DNA of 64,000 nucleotides. It comes from Delphinapterus leucas. Taxonomy: Eukaryota > Chordata > Mammalia > Artiodactyla > Monodontidae. The notes under the pieces are model-generated. The model ran no database searches and was not told where the DNA came from. It was given only the letters and a program-made list of their open reading frames with translations. The position numbers and the translations under genes were made by a program. The DNA lies in the NCBI RefSeq assembly GCF_002288925.2, contig NW_022098001.1:3092660-3156659 (forward strand). The letters are read 5' to 3'. This document shows, piece after piece, positions 35,114 to 45,560 of this stretch (its first letter is position 1; each line of letters begins with the position of its first letter).

Positions 35114-35945
35114 TGATTGAGCGTGGATCTAGAGAAAAGCCAGGAGATTTTCTGGATCAGGTTACCTCAAAGCCTATTTTATTCTACTTGATTTACAGTG
35201 ACTTGTGTATAATCTCATGACTACAGAGGTGACTATTAAGAGTCTGATTAGTCAAGAGGCGATGGAACAGTTTTTGTGCTTATTGCCTACTTGAACCCAT
35301 GCTAGAAGTTCGGGGACTAGTAAACTTGTCCAGATACGGGCATACATGTGTTGGTTTTTAATTCCCTTTTTATTTATCATGCTTATTTACTTATCATGCT
35401 TAACATTATTAATGTTGAACTTTGAATTTTAAATCTTTTTCAGAAATTACCCTCATTGCTTCCCATTGTAAACACCTGTAGAACTGAAGTAGAATGAATT
35501 TGTATTTCATTCTTATATGCCAGAATTTTATCTTATTTAGAAAAATTTTAATAAATGCATAAAAGTGCAGTTTTAAATGTAGCTAATTGATGACCTCATG
35601 AAAATCAAACCCTAATTCTAATTTTACCATCAAAATTCTGCAAAATCAGAACTGAAAAAGAAAATATATGGACATGATTATTTTTAAAAATAATACATAC
35701 AAAAAAATCCCCACCTTGTTTCTATTTTTAATATATTGTCATTTTATAAAGTAGGTAAAAGAGATCCAGCACAGAAAATTAGCTAGGGAGAGTCATGCTC
35801 TAAAGAGGAGGAACAAGGGCCTAGGCAGAGCAATCTGGGAGAGTCAAGTGCCAAATGAGAAATGCACCATCGTCTGGGAAACTGTGACAATATCCACAGG
35901 GGATGGAATCCCCCTGTCAGCTGGGTCTCCCTTAAGGGTCTTTCT
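35114..35945. other. Low-copy AT-rich DNA, nothing recognised
   Basis: No repeat, exon or RNA gene could be supported. Confidence 0.45.
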
Positions 35946-35949
35946 CTTC

Positions 35950-36140
35950 CACCTGTGAAACCACGTGATCTCAGACAAGTTCTTAAATATTTCTGTGCCT
36001 TTGTTTTCTGCTCTGTAAAATGGAGGTAAAAAGTCCCAGTGTCTTAGATTATTATATATGGCAGTTCTTATAAGGCATTTAACACTTTGGCCCATAATTG
36101 GCACATGAGACCTGGTAGCTATTTTCATTGTGAAAAGGGT
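35950..36140 (+). repeat. MIR SINE, plus strand
   Basis: 'cacgtgatctcagacaagttcttaaatatttctgtgcctttgttttctgctctgtaaaatggaggtaaaaag...aaggcatttaacactttggcccataattggcac' follows MIR order. Confidence 0.82.
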
Positions 36141-36500
36141 TTTGGCAGGTCAAATGCTGAACAAAGTAAAAAATAAATAAATCATCAGAAAAGACCTTCA
36201 GATAATAATTGTGAGGTCGAACGAAATGAAATTTAAAGGGAGAGAGAGAGCTTTTACTTTGAAATTAGGGGGAAAATAATTTGTTCTTTTGCAGATTAAA
36301 TGAACATATATATATCCTTACCCTAATGCTTGGCAAACAACATATAAACAAATGCTGTCTATCTTAATAGTGTTATTATTATAGAAAAACAGAAAACTAA
36401 TAAAGATAAATGGAAAATAGGATGAAGGAAAGGTGTGGGGAAAGAAAAATAAGTACAGAATTAAATCATCTCAGATATCCTAAATTTGGTGCAGATTATA
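36141..36500. other. Low-copy AT-rich DNA, nothing recognised
   Basis: Only a GAGAGA run (36240-36250) and a short TA run (36307-36316) stand out. Confidence 0.45.
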
Positions 36501-37072
36501 TTGGTTTTGGAACTGGCTGAGTTTTCCAGACACTACCTGGGTTGATCTCAGGGAAATAGTGTAGGCCCAGGAAGGCAGTTAGGAATTGCACCAAATGCAC
36601 GTGAGTGGTTAGCAGCAGACACAATGCCATATGTTCCCTAAACCCCCATCTTTCTTTCCTCCTGACCACACAGCTAGATCCAATTTCCACCATGTCTGAC
36701 AGTTAGGTGGGGCAAGGTGACTGAATTATGCCGAACGGGGTGTGGAAGTTTTATTGTACATCGTGTACATTGTTTCAGCACTATCTCCTTTGAAAAGAGC
36801 AAACTATGCACCCTTTTCTTCTCTTTTCTCTTTCCTCATCTGCTAGCTGTACACAGAGGATTCAGGGGAGGACTCTGGGGCTCAAGGGGATGACAGGATC
36901 ATCATTTGGAAAGGACTTGGGTCATACAATGACTGTGTGGATCCCAGTCATCCCATATTAAAACCTTCATTTCACTGTGTTATGAGCAAAAAAATAAGCT
37001 TTCATTGTGCCAAGAGACTGAGGTTTCATGAATATCAGTAAGCAACCCCTGATGAGAACAATGAATTAATCC
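36500..37072 (+). mobile_element. Ancient LTR, plus strand, subfamily not assigned
   Basis: 'cacagctagatccaatttccacc', 'gacagttaggtggggcaaggtgactgaattatg', 'tacacagaggattcaggggaggactctggggctcaaggggatgac', 'tttcattgtgccaagagactgaggtttc' follow the order of an old mammalian solo LTR with the ending usually aataaacttctattgtg...ccactgag. No internal retroviral region is attached. The left edge is vague. Confidence 0.6.
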
Positions 37073-37204
37073 CTGGGTTTGGCAGACTGTAGGTAATTGA
37101 TAACTTTGAAATAAGTTTCTAAAGAATAGTGAGAATGAAAGCATGATTGCAATACATCCAAGAGCAAATATAGAGACACAATTGCTTGGGGAGTATTGCT
37201 GTGA

Positions 37205-37265
37205 AAGCAGAAAAATTATATATTTATATAATATATATATACACACATAGACATACATATGTGTA
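37205..37265. repeat. AT/CA-rich simple sequence
   Basis: Alternating TA stretch followed by cacacatagacatacatatg. Confidence 0.8.
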
Positions 37266-37311
37266 CAAAAATCAGTAGCCAATTGATACATATATGAAGG
37301 GCACAGTAGGT

Positions 37312-37783
37312 ACAATAATAATTCCCCAAAGAAGTCTACATTCCAATCTCCAGAACCTGTGAATATAAGTAACATGACAAGGGGGAATTAAGGTTGCAGG
37401 TGGAACAAGCTTGCTAATCCGCTGACCTTAAAGTAGGAGATTGCCCAGGTGGGCCCAATGGAAACACACGAACTTTAAATAGGAGAAGGAAGCAGAAGAA
37501 TCAGAAGCAGAGAGCAGGCGTTGTGAGGAGGGCTCAGTTGGCAGTTGCTGGCTTTGGAGGTGGAAGGGGGCCAGCAGCCAAGGAATGGGTCGGCCTGCAG
37601 GAGCTGGAAAGGCAAGGTGATAGATCCTCCCCGTGAACCTCCAGAAGGAACACATCCCTGCTGACATCTTGATTTTAGCCCACTGAGATGCCTTTTGGAC
37701 TCTGACCCCCAAAATGGTAAGATAATAAATTTGTGTTGTTTTAAGTTTGTAGTAATTAGTTACAGTGGCACTAGAAATCTAAT
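37312..37783 (+). mobile_element. MLT1-type (ERVL-MaLR) solo LTR, plus strand
   Basis: In order: 'attccaatctccagaacctgtgaatat', 'aaggttgcag', 'gattgcccaggtgggcccaatgg', 'gcagttgctggctttggaggtggaaggggg', 'ccaaggaatgggtcggcc', 'ctggaaaggcaaggtgatagatcctccc', 'cctccagaaggaac', 'cttgattttagcccactgagatgcc', 'aagataataaatttgtgttgttttaag' (with the AATAAA signal), ending 'aatctaatac'. These are diagnostic blocks of MLT1 LTRs. It is solo, with no gag or pol nearby. The 94-codon minus frame over it is spurious. Confidence 0.92.
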
Positions 37784-37799
37784 ACGGGGGGAAGCTCAT

Positions 37800-38111
37800 T
37801 ATAACAAGTCAACCAAGAATAACATGTTTAAGAATATATATACCTTATAAGGAATATGCTGCTCCTATATGAAGAAACTTACAAAATTTTACTGCAGATT
37901 ACAAGAGAAAATCCAAACAATTGGAGAAACATAAAATGCTTCCAAATAGGAAGGCTAAGTACTGTAAAGGTATTCAATGTTCTCAGACTAAAATATAGTT
38001 TTAATGCAATTGCACTCATACCCTTCAAGGCCCTATGTATTGCTCAGGACTAATAAATCCAGCTTGAACTAGATTTTTTAAAGTGTTTTGGAAGAGTAAG
38101 TAAACTAGAAA
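37800..38111 (+). mobile_element. Ancient L1 (L1M), ORF2 fragment, plus strand
   Basis: A 66-codon open frame at 37856-38053 contains NWRNIKCFQIGRLSTVKVF and YSFNAIALIPFKA, which correspond to the L1 ORF2 segment around the NIPCSW...GRINIVK and [10 protein letters not shown] motifs seen in the younger copy at 58.9 kb. It is strongly diverged. The element seems to continue after an intervening block at about 38402. Confidence 0.82.
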
Positions 38112-38400
38112 ACATTGAAAATATGGTTGCTCTCTGCCTCTCTGCTCTTTTCAGGTTAATTTCATTACTTCCTACAGCTGACTGGTTTCTTTCTACTCTT
38201 GGAAGGGGGAGGGGCATGGCTTCCCTGAAACATAGTCATTAAGCTGATTGGTCTAGCCTGAGTCACAGAACTGTCCCTGAATGGTCTGTGTGGTAGGAGG
38301 AATGGGCATCATAATCATCCTAGTCTAGGACACTTGCCAGTCCTGTAGCCGGAGAAGGTGGGTCTCTTACCAGAAGGAGAGACACAGACAAGAAGAATAG
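38112..38400 (+). repeat. Unassigned ancient interspersed repeat, copy 2, inside an L1M
   Basis: 'aagctgattggtctagcctgagtcacag', 'ctgaatggtctgtgtggtagg' and 'ggtgggtctcttaccagaaggag' resemble the same dispersed repeat family as the block at 27475-27965. It separates two plus-strand pieces of L1M. Confidence 0.4.
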
Positions 38401-38401
38401 G

Positions 38402-38830
38402 TACTCAGCACAGTAACTCTACTTCTAGGAATCTACCATAGAAAAATAGAGATGCAGAAAAAATACTCATGGAAAATGTTTTTCATCATTGTTTCAATAA
38501 CTTTTATAAATAATACAATCTAAATCTCCAACAGTAATGTGGTAAATTAAATTATGGTCTATCCACATGATGAAATACTTTGCAGTCATTAAAACTATTT
38601 TCTATGAGTTTTAGGACTGATAGAATTCAAAATTCATAGGGAAAAACTCATAAAATATTAAGTTAACAAAAATGGAATAAAAAGTATGTACATTATGGCC
38701 CAATGTTGCAAAAAAAAAGCTATATATAATTCACCAAATACTAACAATATGTATGTCTAGATGGTGAGATTACATTTTTCTTTAGCCTTTTCTGTGTTTT
38801 CTAATAAATAGCCTAAAGTAAGTAATTTAT
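38402..38830 (+). mobile_element. Ancient L1 (L1M), ORF2 end and 3' UTR, plus strand
   Basis: 'taactctacttctaggaatctaccatag', 'tccaacagtaatgtggtaaattaaattatggtctatccacatgatgaaatactttgcagtcattaaaac', 'atgtctagatggtgagattac' and 'cttttctgtgttttctaataaa' match the characteristic end of old L1M elements in sense orientation. Confidence 0.88.
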
Positions 38831-38933
38831 ACAGCTTATAAGTTGACCTATAAAACTGCTTTTGTAAACTGTACAAATATGCAACTAGGGTAGGCAGACA
38901 CATCTCTTGCTACCAGTACCCAAGGCCCTAGTC

Positions 38934-39121
38934 CAGTGGTTCTCAAATTTGACCAGGCATCACAAGCACCTGGACAGCTTATTAGAACAGATTGCTGGGC
39001 TCCATCCCCAGAATCTCTGATTCAATAGGTCTGTGGTGTGAACTTAGAATTTGCATCCCTAACAAGTTCCTGTGTGATGTTGATGTTAATGGTCTGGGGA
39101 ATCACAGTTTGAGAACCACTG
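38934..39121 (+). mobile_element. MER5A-type non-autonomous hAT (Charlie) DNA transposon, complete
   Basis: 188 bases bounded by inverted repeats cagtggttctcaaa and tttgagaaccactg. The interior has the typical 'caagcacctggacagcttattagaacagattgctgggctccatccccagaatctctgattcaataggtctg'. The flanking 8-mers ccctagtc (38926-38933) and ctctcatc (39122-39129) agree at 6 of 8 positions, as expected for an old 8-bp hAT target duplication. It encodes no transposase. Confidence 0.96.
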
Positions 39122-39129
39122 CTCTCATC

Positions 39130-39435
39130 ATGTCTGACTACATGAAGTTCCTTGAACATCCTGTTTATAGGCACTTATGAGCCTTTGTCTAGCTTTTGCT
39201 TGTTCAAACACCAACCCCACCGCCACACCTTCTTGCCTGTCTAAATCCTCCCTATTCAAGAATCAGCTTCTGAGAGGTTAATTCCTTAACTTCTTAATCA
39301 GGATCAGGTGCTTTCTCATCTGCTCTCAAAGCAAATCTAGAGCTGACTTCTCTCAGCCTCCCCAAGGGTCTGCAACTCCCCAGTTGTAACCCCTAACATA
39401 GCATTGAGTGAATGAATGAACCTATTTTTTGATCT
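39130..39435 (+). repeat. Possible L2 remnant
   Basis: 'acatcctgtttatagg' and 'gcattgagtgaatgaatgaac' hint at L2 but blocks are not clearly collinear. Otherwise nothing was recognised. Confidence 0.35.
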
Positions 39436-39439
39436 ACAG

Positions 39440-39605
39440 TTATGTAAGGTCCTTGTTGCTGTTATTCAATCAGATTGTACAAATCAGTAAAACTGAGGCT
39501 CACAGAGATTAGTTTACCTTTTCAAGGTCAACAAGATGGTTAATGGCAGGGTCAAGTCTCAGCTCCAGGTTTCCTTGTTGCAAGTCCCATATTTTCTGTA
39601 TTCTT
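39440..39605 (-). repeat. MIR SINE, antisense
   Basis: 'aatcagtaaaactgaggctcacagagattagtttaccttttcaaggtcaacaagatggttaatggcagggtcaagtctcagctccagg' is in antisense MIR order. Confidence 0.78.
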
Positions 39606-39835
39606 CCTTGCTGTTCCCCAATCATAGATGATGTAAGCTATGCATCTAGAACTTTTATTTTTCCACTATCCATTGCTATGAGATCAACTTGGTTTAAAAA
39701 GAATGGGTCTGAAGCCTGCATCTTCACAAAGAGCCACCAGTAGCAGGAAAGGAAGAGACAAAAGGGAAATTATTCTTGTTTTTTTAAAAAAATACTTCTT
39801 TGCCTCTGTTAGCTAAATTAGGTGGGGCTTGTTTT

Positions 39836-40422
39836 TTTTTTCCTGGTAACAGGTTTATTGAGAGATAATTTACCTATCACACAATTCACCCATTTAAGGT
39901 GTACAACTCAATGATTTTTCAGTAATTTGGAGTTTTGCAACCTTCATCACAATTAATTTTAGAACATTTTCATTATCCCCCAAAGAAACCCACTGCCTTT
40001 AGCTGTCACCCTCCAACCCCATCTCTCTAGCTCTAGGCAACCACTAGTAACTCTCTAGAGATTTGCCTGTTCTGGACACTTCAGGTAAACAGAGTCATGA
40101 AATATGTGGTGTTTTGTGACAGGCTTCTTTCACTTGGCATAAGGTGTTCAAGGTGCATCCATGTTGTAGCATGTATCAGTAATTCATCCCTTTTCCTTGT
40201 ATAAGATACCATATTTCATCTGTTCATCAGGTGATGAACATTTGGGTTGTGTCCACATTTTGACTCTTATGAAAAATGCTGTTATGAATGTACAAATTTT
40301 TGTGGGGGCGTATATTTTCATTTCTCTTGGGCATATAACTAAAGAGTACAATTGCTGGGTCATATGGTGACTCTAATCTTTTGAGGCACTGCAAGGCTGT
40401 TTTTCAAGGTGGTTGCATCATT
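39836..40422 (-). mobile_element. Ancient L1 (L1M) 3' region, antisense
   Basis: 'ggtttattgagagataatttacctatcacacaattcacccatttaaggtgtacaactcaatg', 'gtaactctctagagatttgcctgttctgg', 'catccatgttgtagcatgtatcag', 'atttgggttgtgtccac' and 'acaattgctgggtcatatgg' are the antisense 3' UTR and ORF2 end of an old L1M. It stops at the SINE inserted at 40432, and L1 sequence does not clearly resume on the other side. Confidence 0.9.
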
Positions 40423-40431
40423 TAAATTAGT

Positions 40432-40714
40432 GTTATTTATTTATTTATTTCTGTCTGTGTTGGGTCCTCATTTCTTTGCGAGGGCCTTGTCTAGTTGTGG
40501 CAAGCGGGGGCCACTCTTCATCGCGGTGCGCGGGCCTCTCACTGCTGCGGCCTCTCTTGTTGCGGAGCACAGGCTCCAGACGCGCAGGCTCAGTAGTTGT
40601 GGCGCACGGGCCCAGTTGCTCCGTGGCATGTGGGATCTTCCCAGACCAGGGCTCGAACCCGTGTCCCCTGCATTGGCAGGCAGATTCTCAACCACTGCGC
40701 CACCAGGGAAGCCC
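40432..40714 (-). mobile_element. CHR-type SINE (CHR-1-like), antisense
   Basis: Left end 'ttatttatttatttatttctgtctgtgttgggtcctc', one 'gctcagtagttgtggcgcac' unit, and the reverse complement of the tRNA-derived head at the right edge. It is intermediate in length between the long copy at 20.4 kb and the young ones. A 9-bp duplication, taaattagt, lies at 40423-40431 and 40715-40723. Confidence 0.95.
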
Positions 40715-40723
40715 TAAATTAGT

Positions 40724-41550
40724 TTTTTTTTTTTAAAGTGAACTTGTTCAAACATTTAATAAGTTTTATTTGGACTGTGCGAAACCAAAATTAACCAGAT
40801 ACTCACTTTTTGTTCAGTTGTGCATTGTCAAATTAATACAACTGTCAGTCTCCTGGGTCTCTCTAGGGTAGGACTTCTAAATCATTCCTGCCTCCCTTCT
40901 TCTTCATCCTATTTCCTGTGGTCCCTCCATCACCTATGGCTGATTTATCATTTCGCTCAATGACTATCACTAGCCTGACCATTTCTTAAAGCCTGGAATA
41001 AGGCCTAATTGAGCAGGTATAATAGTTCATATAAGAGATTGAAACTACTTTTATATGAGTAATTTCACACAAGAAATTGAAAAAGCCTTAGTGAAAATAT
41101 GTGAGTTTACTCAACCAGCAGACAATGTTTGACCCTGATTTTCACTGGTAATCATTTGTAACCTCCTGATGCATTTCTGCTGAATTTATGAAAAGTATCA
41201 CACCATTAGAATGTGATTCCCACTGAAAAAAATATTTATGTATTATCACATACAGGTTGTTCTTTCATTCATGTTTCAATTAGGCTTTTAGGTCTCTTCT
41301 GAAAGAACAGAACTCTGGGATCTTGTATCCTACAGGAGTAACTCATCATTTCTTACCAGAACTGCTGGCCTTGGGCATCATCTGCTCGTTTTATTTGGTT
41401 TGGCCAAGAATCTTGCCAAGGTTTCAATCTAGGCCTCTTGTTCTTTGTGAATTCTTGGGAAAACTCATGTTCAGTGGGAAGAATGAATTCTCAAGTGGTG
41501 TTTTTTTAGACATGCTATGATACTTTCACAACAAGGGCTTCAGTTTTAAA
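40724..41550. other. Low-copy DNA, nothing recognised
   Basis: No repeat, exon or RNA gene could be supported. Confidence 0.45.
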
Positions 41551-41564
41551 GACATGTTTCTTTA

Positions 41565-41773
41565 GGGCTTCCCTGGTGGCGCAGTGGTTGAGAGTCCGCC
41601 TGCCGATGCAGGGGACACGGGTTTGCGCCCCGGTTCGGGAAGATCCCACATGCCGCGGAGCGGCTGGGCCCGTGAGCTATGGCCGCTGGGCTTGCGCGTC
41701 CGGAACCTGTTGCTCCGCAACGGGAGAGGCCACAACAGTGAGAGGCCCGCGTACCGCAAAAAAAAAAAAAAAG
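41565..41773 (+). mobile_element. CHR-type (CHR-2-like) SINE, plus strand
   Basis: A complete young copy starting gggcttccctggtggcgcag with a poly-A end. The flanking 14-mers gacatgtttcttta (41551-41564) and gatgtgtttcttta (41774-41787) differ at two positions, both C/T or A/G changes, so one copy of the duplication has mutated since insertion. Confidence 0.95.
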
Positions 41774-41787
41774 ATGTGTTTCTTTAA

Positions 41788-42235
41788 AAGAATCCTTGAT
41801 AAACAAGAGTGGGAGTGAGGAGGAGGCTAACTGGACTTTGAAACTGGTGGCTCTGTGTTCTGGAGTGGGGGAGGGAAGGAGAAACATGGAAGTTTTCTGA
41901 ACTATTCCAAGTTGTGCCCTTTGCCCTTTATCAGTATCCTTAATTTCTCTCCTTCCCTCCTCCCCCAAGACTTCCCACTAACATATCTTATCAGTTGTGA
42001 GTATATAGACAAAGCAATTTCCCAAATAAATGTATATTTATGAATGAAAGAATAGAAAATCTAATTTGCAAAATGCTTCAAGTTAGGAAAAAATTGGGGA
42101 GGGCAGCTTATGAACATATTACACTGAGATTTAAGTTTAGAGTAAATCTAAAATAAGCCATTGAAATTATGATATTCAACTCGTGAGAAGTTGGTAATAC
42201 TATTTAGGATTTTAATATTTCTCAAAGGAAATAAA
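41788..42235. other. Low-copy DNA, nothing recognised
   Basis: AT-rich sequence with one C/T-rich patch near 41940-41970. Confidence 0.45.
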
Positions 42236-42239
42236 CATC

Positions 42240-42485
42240 CTATGTTTTAGATCACAGGCTTTAGATTCAGATACTTTGGTCTGAGTCCTGATTCTGCAGC
42301 CTCCTAGCTATGTGATTATGTAATTATATCTCCCTTATCTAGTTCCTTCTAAAATTGGCAAAATCGAAATAGCAATAAAACTTATATCTCCAAATAGGAA
42401 TTTTGCAAGAATCAAACCTGGCTATATAGCCAAAGCTCTTTGCCTGGTACTTAGAAGATAGTACGTACTCAAATGATGCTAATTA
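42240..42485 (+). repeat. MIR SINE, plus strand
   Basis: 'gatcacaggctttagattcagatactttggtctgagtcctgattctgcagcctcctagctatgtgattatg...caagaatcaaacc...gcctggtacttagaagatagtacgtactcaaatg' follows MIR order from head to tail. Confidence 0.8.
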
Positions 42486-42493
42486 TAATCTTT

Positions 42494-42514
42494 ATTATTT
42501 TATTTTATTTTATT

Positions 42515-42545
<31 letters not shown>

Positions 42546-42732
42546 TTTCGGGTCTCTCACTGTTGTGGCCTCTCCTGCTGTGGAGCACAGGCTCCGGACG
42601 CACAGGCTCAGCGGCCATGGCTCACGGGCCCAGCCGCTCCGCGGCATGTGGGATCCTCCCGGACCGGGGCACGAACCCGTGTCCCCTGCATCGGCAGGCG
42701 GACTCTCAACCACTGTGCCACCAGGGAAGCCC
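42494..42732 (-). mobile_element. CHR-type (CHR-2-like) SINE, antisense, with TTTTA/TTTA tail
   Basis: The tail is an (ATTTT)n then (ATTT)n simple repeat at 42494-42549. The body is the reverse complement of the young SINE, ending in 'accagggaagccc' at 42732. It abuts the T-rich 3' end of an L1 (42735), so it probably inserted into or beside the L1 tail. No clear target duplication is visible. Confidence 0.94.
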
Positions 42733-42734
42733 CT

Positions 42735-43630
42735 ATTGTATTTTTTATATCTTTATTGGAGTATAATTGCTTCACACTGCTGTGTTAGTTTCTGTTGTAC
42801 AACAAAGTGAATCAGCCATATGCATACATTTGTCCCCATATCCCCTTCCTCTTGAGCCTCCCTCCCACCCCTCTAGGTGGACACAAAGCACCGAGCTGAT
42901 CTCCCTGTGCTATGCGGCTGCGTCCCACTAACTATCTATTTTACATCTGGTAGTATAAACATGTCAATGCTACTCTGACTTCGCCCCACTTCCCCCTCCC
43001 CCCACCCCGTGTCCTCGAGTCCATTCTCTGTCTGCATCTTTATTCCTGCCCTGCCACTAGGTTCGTCAGTACCACTTTTTGTTTTAAATTCCATGTATAT
43101 GTGTTAGCATACAGTATTTGTTTTTCTCTTTCTGACTTACTTCACTCTGTATGACAGACTCTAGGTCCATCCACCTCACTACAAATAACTCAATTTCGTT
43201 TCTTTTTATGGTTGAGTAATATTCCATTGTATATATGTGCCACATCTTCTTTATCTATTCATATGTCGATGGACATTTAGGTTGCTTCCATGTCCTGGCT
43301 ATTGTAAATAGAGCTGCAATGAACATTGTGGTACATGTCTTTTTTGAATTATGGTTTTCTCAGGGTTTATGCCCAGTAGTGGGATTGCTGGGTCATATGG
43401 TAGTTCTATTTTTGGTTTTTTAAGGAACCTCCAGACTGTTCTCTATAGTGGCTGTATCAATTTACATTCCCACCAACAGTACAGGAGGGTTCCCTTTTCT
43501 CCACACCCTCTCCAGCATTTATTTTTTCTAGATTTTTGATAATGGCCATTCTGACAGGTGTGAGGTGATATCTCATTGTAGTTTTTATCTGCATTTCTCT
43601 AGTAACTAGTGATGTTGAGCATCTTTTCAT
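42735..43630 (-). mobile_element. 5'-truncated L1, 3' UTR and ORF2 end, antisense
   Basis: Starts with the antisense L1 3' end 'atctttattggagtataattgcttc' and continues through a long C-rich 3' UTR into antisense ORF2 ('gttgagtaatattccattg', 'agtgggattgctgggtcatatgg', 'attctgacaggtgtgaggtg'). It is cut off near 43630. Minus-strand codons at 43457-43642 include the ORF2 C-terminal [16 protein letters not shown] motif. It is similar to the copy at 57.5-58.1 kb but retains about 280 bases of 3' UTR missing there. Confidence 0.95.
42984..43008 (-). other. Potential G-quadruplex in an L1 3' UTR
   Basis: The plus strand shows four C runs (4, 5, 6 and 4) separated by 1-4 bases; on the L1 sense strand this is four G runs with short loops. 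G-rich tracts are a known feature of L1 3' UTRs. Formation in vivo is inferred. Confidence 0.7.
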
Positions 43631-44090
43631 TATTATTACCATTAAGAAGCTGAAAATATCTTCTCTGAAAGAAATGGCTTCTTTTGAAAGAGTCGTATCA
43701 AATACGAACTAATGAACTCTGAAATGTTCTCAATTGAAATAAAAAGTCATCAAGGAAAAATTTCAACGGATTTTTGCCTTCAAAACTATTTTGGTTAAAA
43801 TAGTTTTCAGAGCAAGTTTTTGTACAGTCCTCTTTCAAAATGTTCATCTGCTTTTAAGCAGTAACTACTCCTGGGCTTTGTAGCTAAACTTTTATAGCTG
43901 GTGTCCTTCTTTCCAAGTCTCCTTCCTTCACTAACATATCAATCTTCAGATAGTTTCCTACAAATGGTCCCTTCCCTTTAAACTGTTTCTCTTTCCTTCC
44001 TTTCAGAGACAAACATTCTTCCAAGAGCATCACTGGTGGCTAACTCTGACCAACACTACAATCCAATGCTGTCTTTCTTGCTTTTCACAC
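43631..44090. other. Low-copy DNA, nothing recognised
   Basis: No repeat, exon or RNA gene could be supported. Confidence 0.45.
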
Positions 44091-44124
44091 CAATTTTTCT
44101 CTTTCACCAGTTCATTTTTTTGTA

Positions 44125-44620
44125 TATCTACCTCTTTTTTTCCTTTTTTATTTTGAAAATTTCAAACTTGCAGAAAAAGTTGCAGGAATACTATACAGTA
44201 ATGAATACTCACATACTTTTCATTTAGATTCACCAATTGTTAATAATTTGCCACATTTTCCTAATTTCACTCTTTCTATACCCCTCCTCCATACACATAC
44301 ACATTTATGGTGTATGTATATTTTTTCAGAATCATTTGAGAGTTAAATGCAAATATTTTGACATTTCACTCTGACTACTTTGGCATGTATCTCCTGAGAA
44401 CAGTTACACTTGGGAAATTTAACATTGTGTAATTTTATTATCTAATACATAATCCATATTTCAACTTGCCCAATTGCCCAGTAATGTCCTTTGTAGCTCC
44501 CCACCCTGCTCAGTGTAGGATCTATCAAGGATCACATGTTGCATTTAGCTGTTATGTCCATTTATCTGTTAAGTGTGTTCACCAAGGATTCCTTCTTTCT
44601 TATTTTATACTCTCCCAATA
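44125..44620 (-). mobile_element. Ancient L1M 3' UTR, antisense
   Basis: 'ttttattttgaaaatttcaaacttgcagaaaaagttgcaggaatactatacag', 'ttcaccaattgttaataatttgccacattttcc', 'catgtatctcctgagaacag', 'tttcaacttgcccaattgccc', 'gttgcatttagctgttatgtcc' are successive blocks of an old L1 3' UTR in antisense. The same family recurs at 50.3 kb. Confidence 0.75.
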
Positions 44621-44711
44621 ACCTACTAAATTGATATACCCAGCCCTAATCTCCAGGAGTGGGTTATAGAAGTTGTCTATTGAATGCTTCTTTTATTCCC
44701 TAAGTGAATGG

Positions 44712-44755
44712 AATATCTATCTATCTAGAGGAGAATATCTTTATCTATCTATGAT
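44712..44755. repeat. Imperfect (ATCT)n tetranucleotide patch
   Basis: Two short blocks, atctatctatct and atctttatctatctatg, separated by 15 bases. Confidence 0.8.
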
Positions 44756-45079
44756 TAGGTTAGAAAGATGGGGGTTAATTTCATTCATCTACTCTCCCTT
44801 TATCTCCACATCCAAGTATACACAAATCCTTAAATCTAGAATCCATCCACTTCAATGATTCAATAGCAACATTTTGCAAACTTTGCAAAAGATATCTTTT
44901 TTCCGTCATAAATCCCATGTTTTGAAACATTTTGATTCCCTAAATGCATTAATTAATAGTGCCTTTTAAATAAAATCTCAGCACAAAGCTAAATGTTTTT
45001 ATCTTGTGCAAATATCTTTATAGGATTTTGGAAGTATTGCCAATAGTATTTAGACTTCTTCCAAGGTCACTGGAAAGGA

Positions 45080-45560
45080 TACATGAACCCCCAAATTGAT
45101 AACTATTATCTTACTAAATTACTTAACCTGCCACATAAATCCCTTTACACTCTGTCCCTTCGTACTTCTGGCCTAGTTATCTACTGTACCCCCTTACACG
45201 ATACTCCAGCCGCTTTTACTGTTCCTCAGATTTTTCACACCTCTACTCTTGTACCATTTTCCTATCCTGTTCCCAAAGGTCAGAATCCTCTTGTGTTCGT
45301 TTTTACCTATCAAGATATAGGTCAATGTCATGTTCTCTGTGAGATCTCCACTCTTCAGCACGATCAACTCTGGTCTTGAATAGTTTCTCAGTATTTTGAA
45401 GATACCTCTATCATAGATTTTATCACATTCTGTAATAATTACTCTTCTGTCTCCTTTAAGAGTCTGTAAGCTATTAAAGTACAGAGTCTGTACTTAATCA
45501 TTATTTTCCCCAGTGGTCTGCCGTGTTCAATAAATATATGGTGGAGGTACACAGGCAATT
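45080..45560 (+). repeat. L2 LINE 3' end, plus strand
   Basis: 'ataaatccctttacactctgtccc', 'ccttacacgatactccagcc', 'ctcttgtaccattttcc', 'ctgtgagatctccactcttc', 'aagagtctgtaagctatt...gtctgtactt', 'ttcaataaatatatgg' keep L2 order. The 98-codon plus frame (45083-45379) lies within it and is likely chance or a decayed L2 ORF end. Confidence 0.72.

Noticed and set aside
37428..37712. A 94-codon minus-strand frame, proline- and serine-rich
   Set aside because: It is the antisense of an MLT1 LTR.
37312..37783. Complete endogenous retrovirus around the LTRs at 36.5 and 37.3 kb
   Set aside because: The two LTRs are of different families, lie only about 0.2 kb apart and have no gag, pol or primer-binding site between them; they are solo LTRs.
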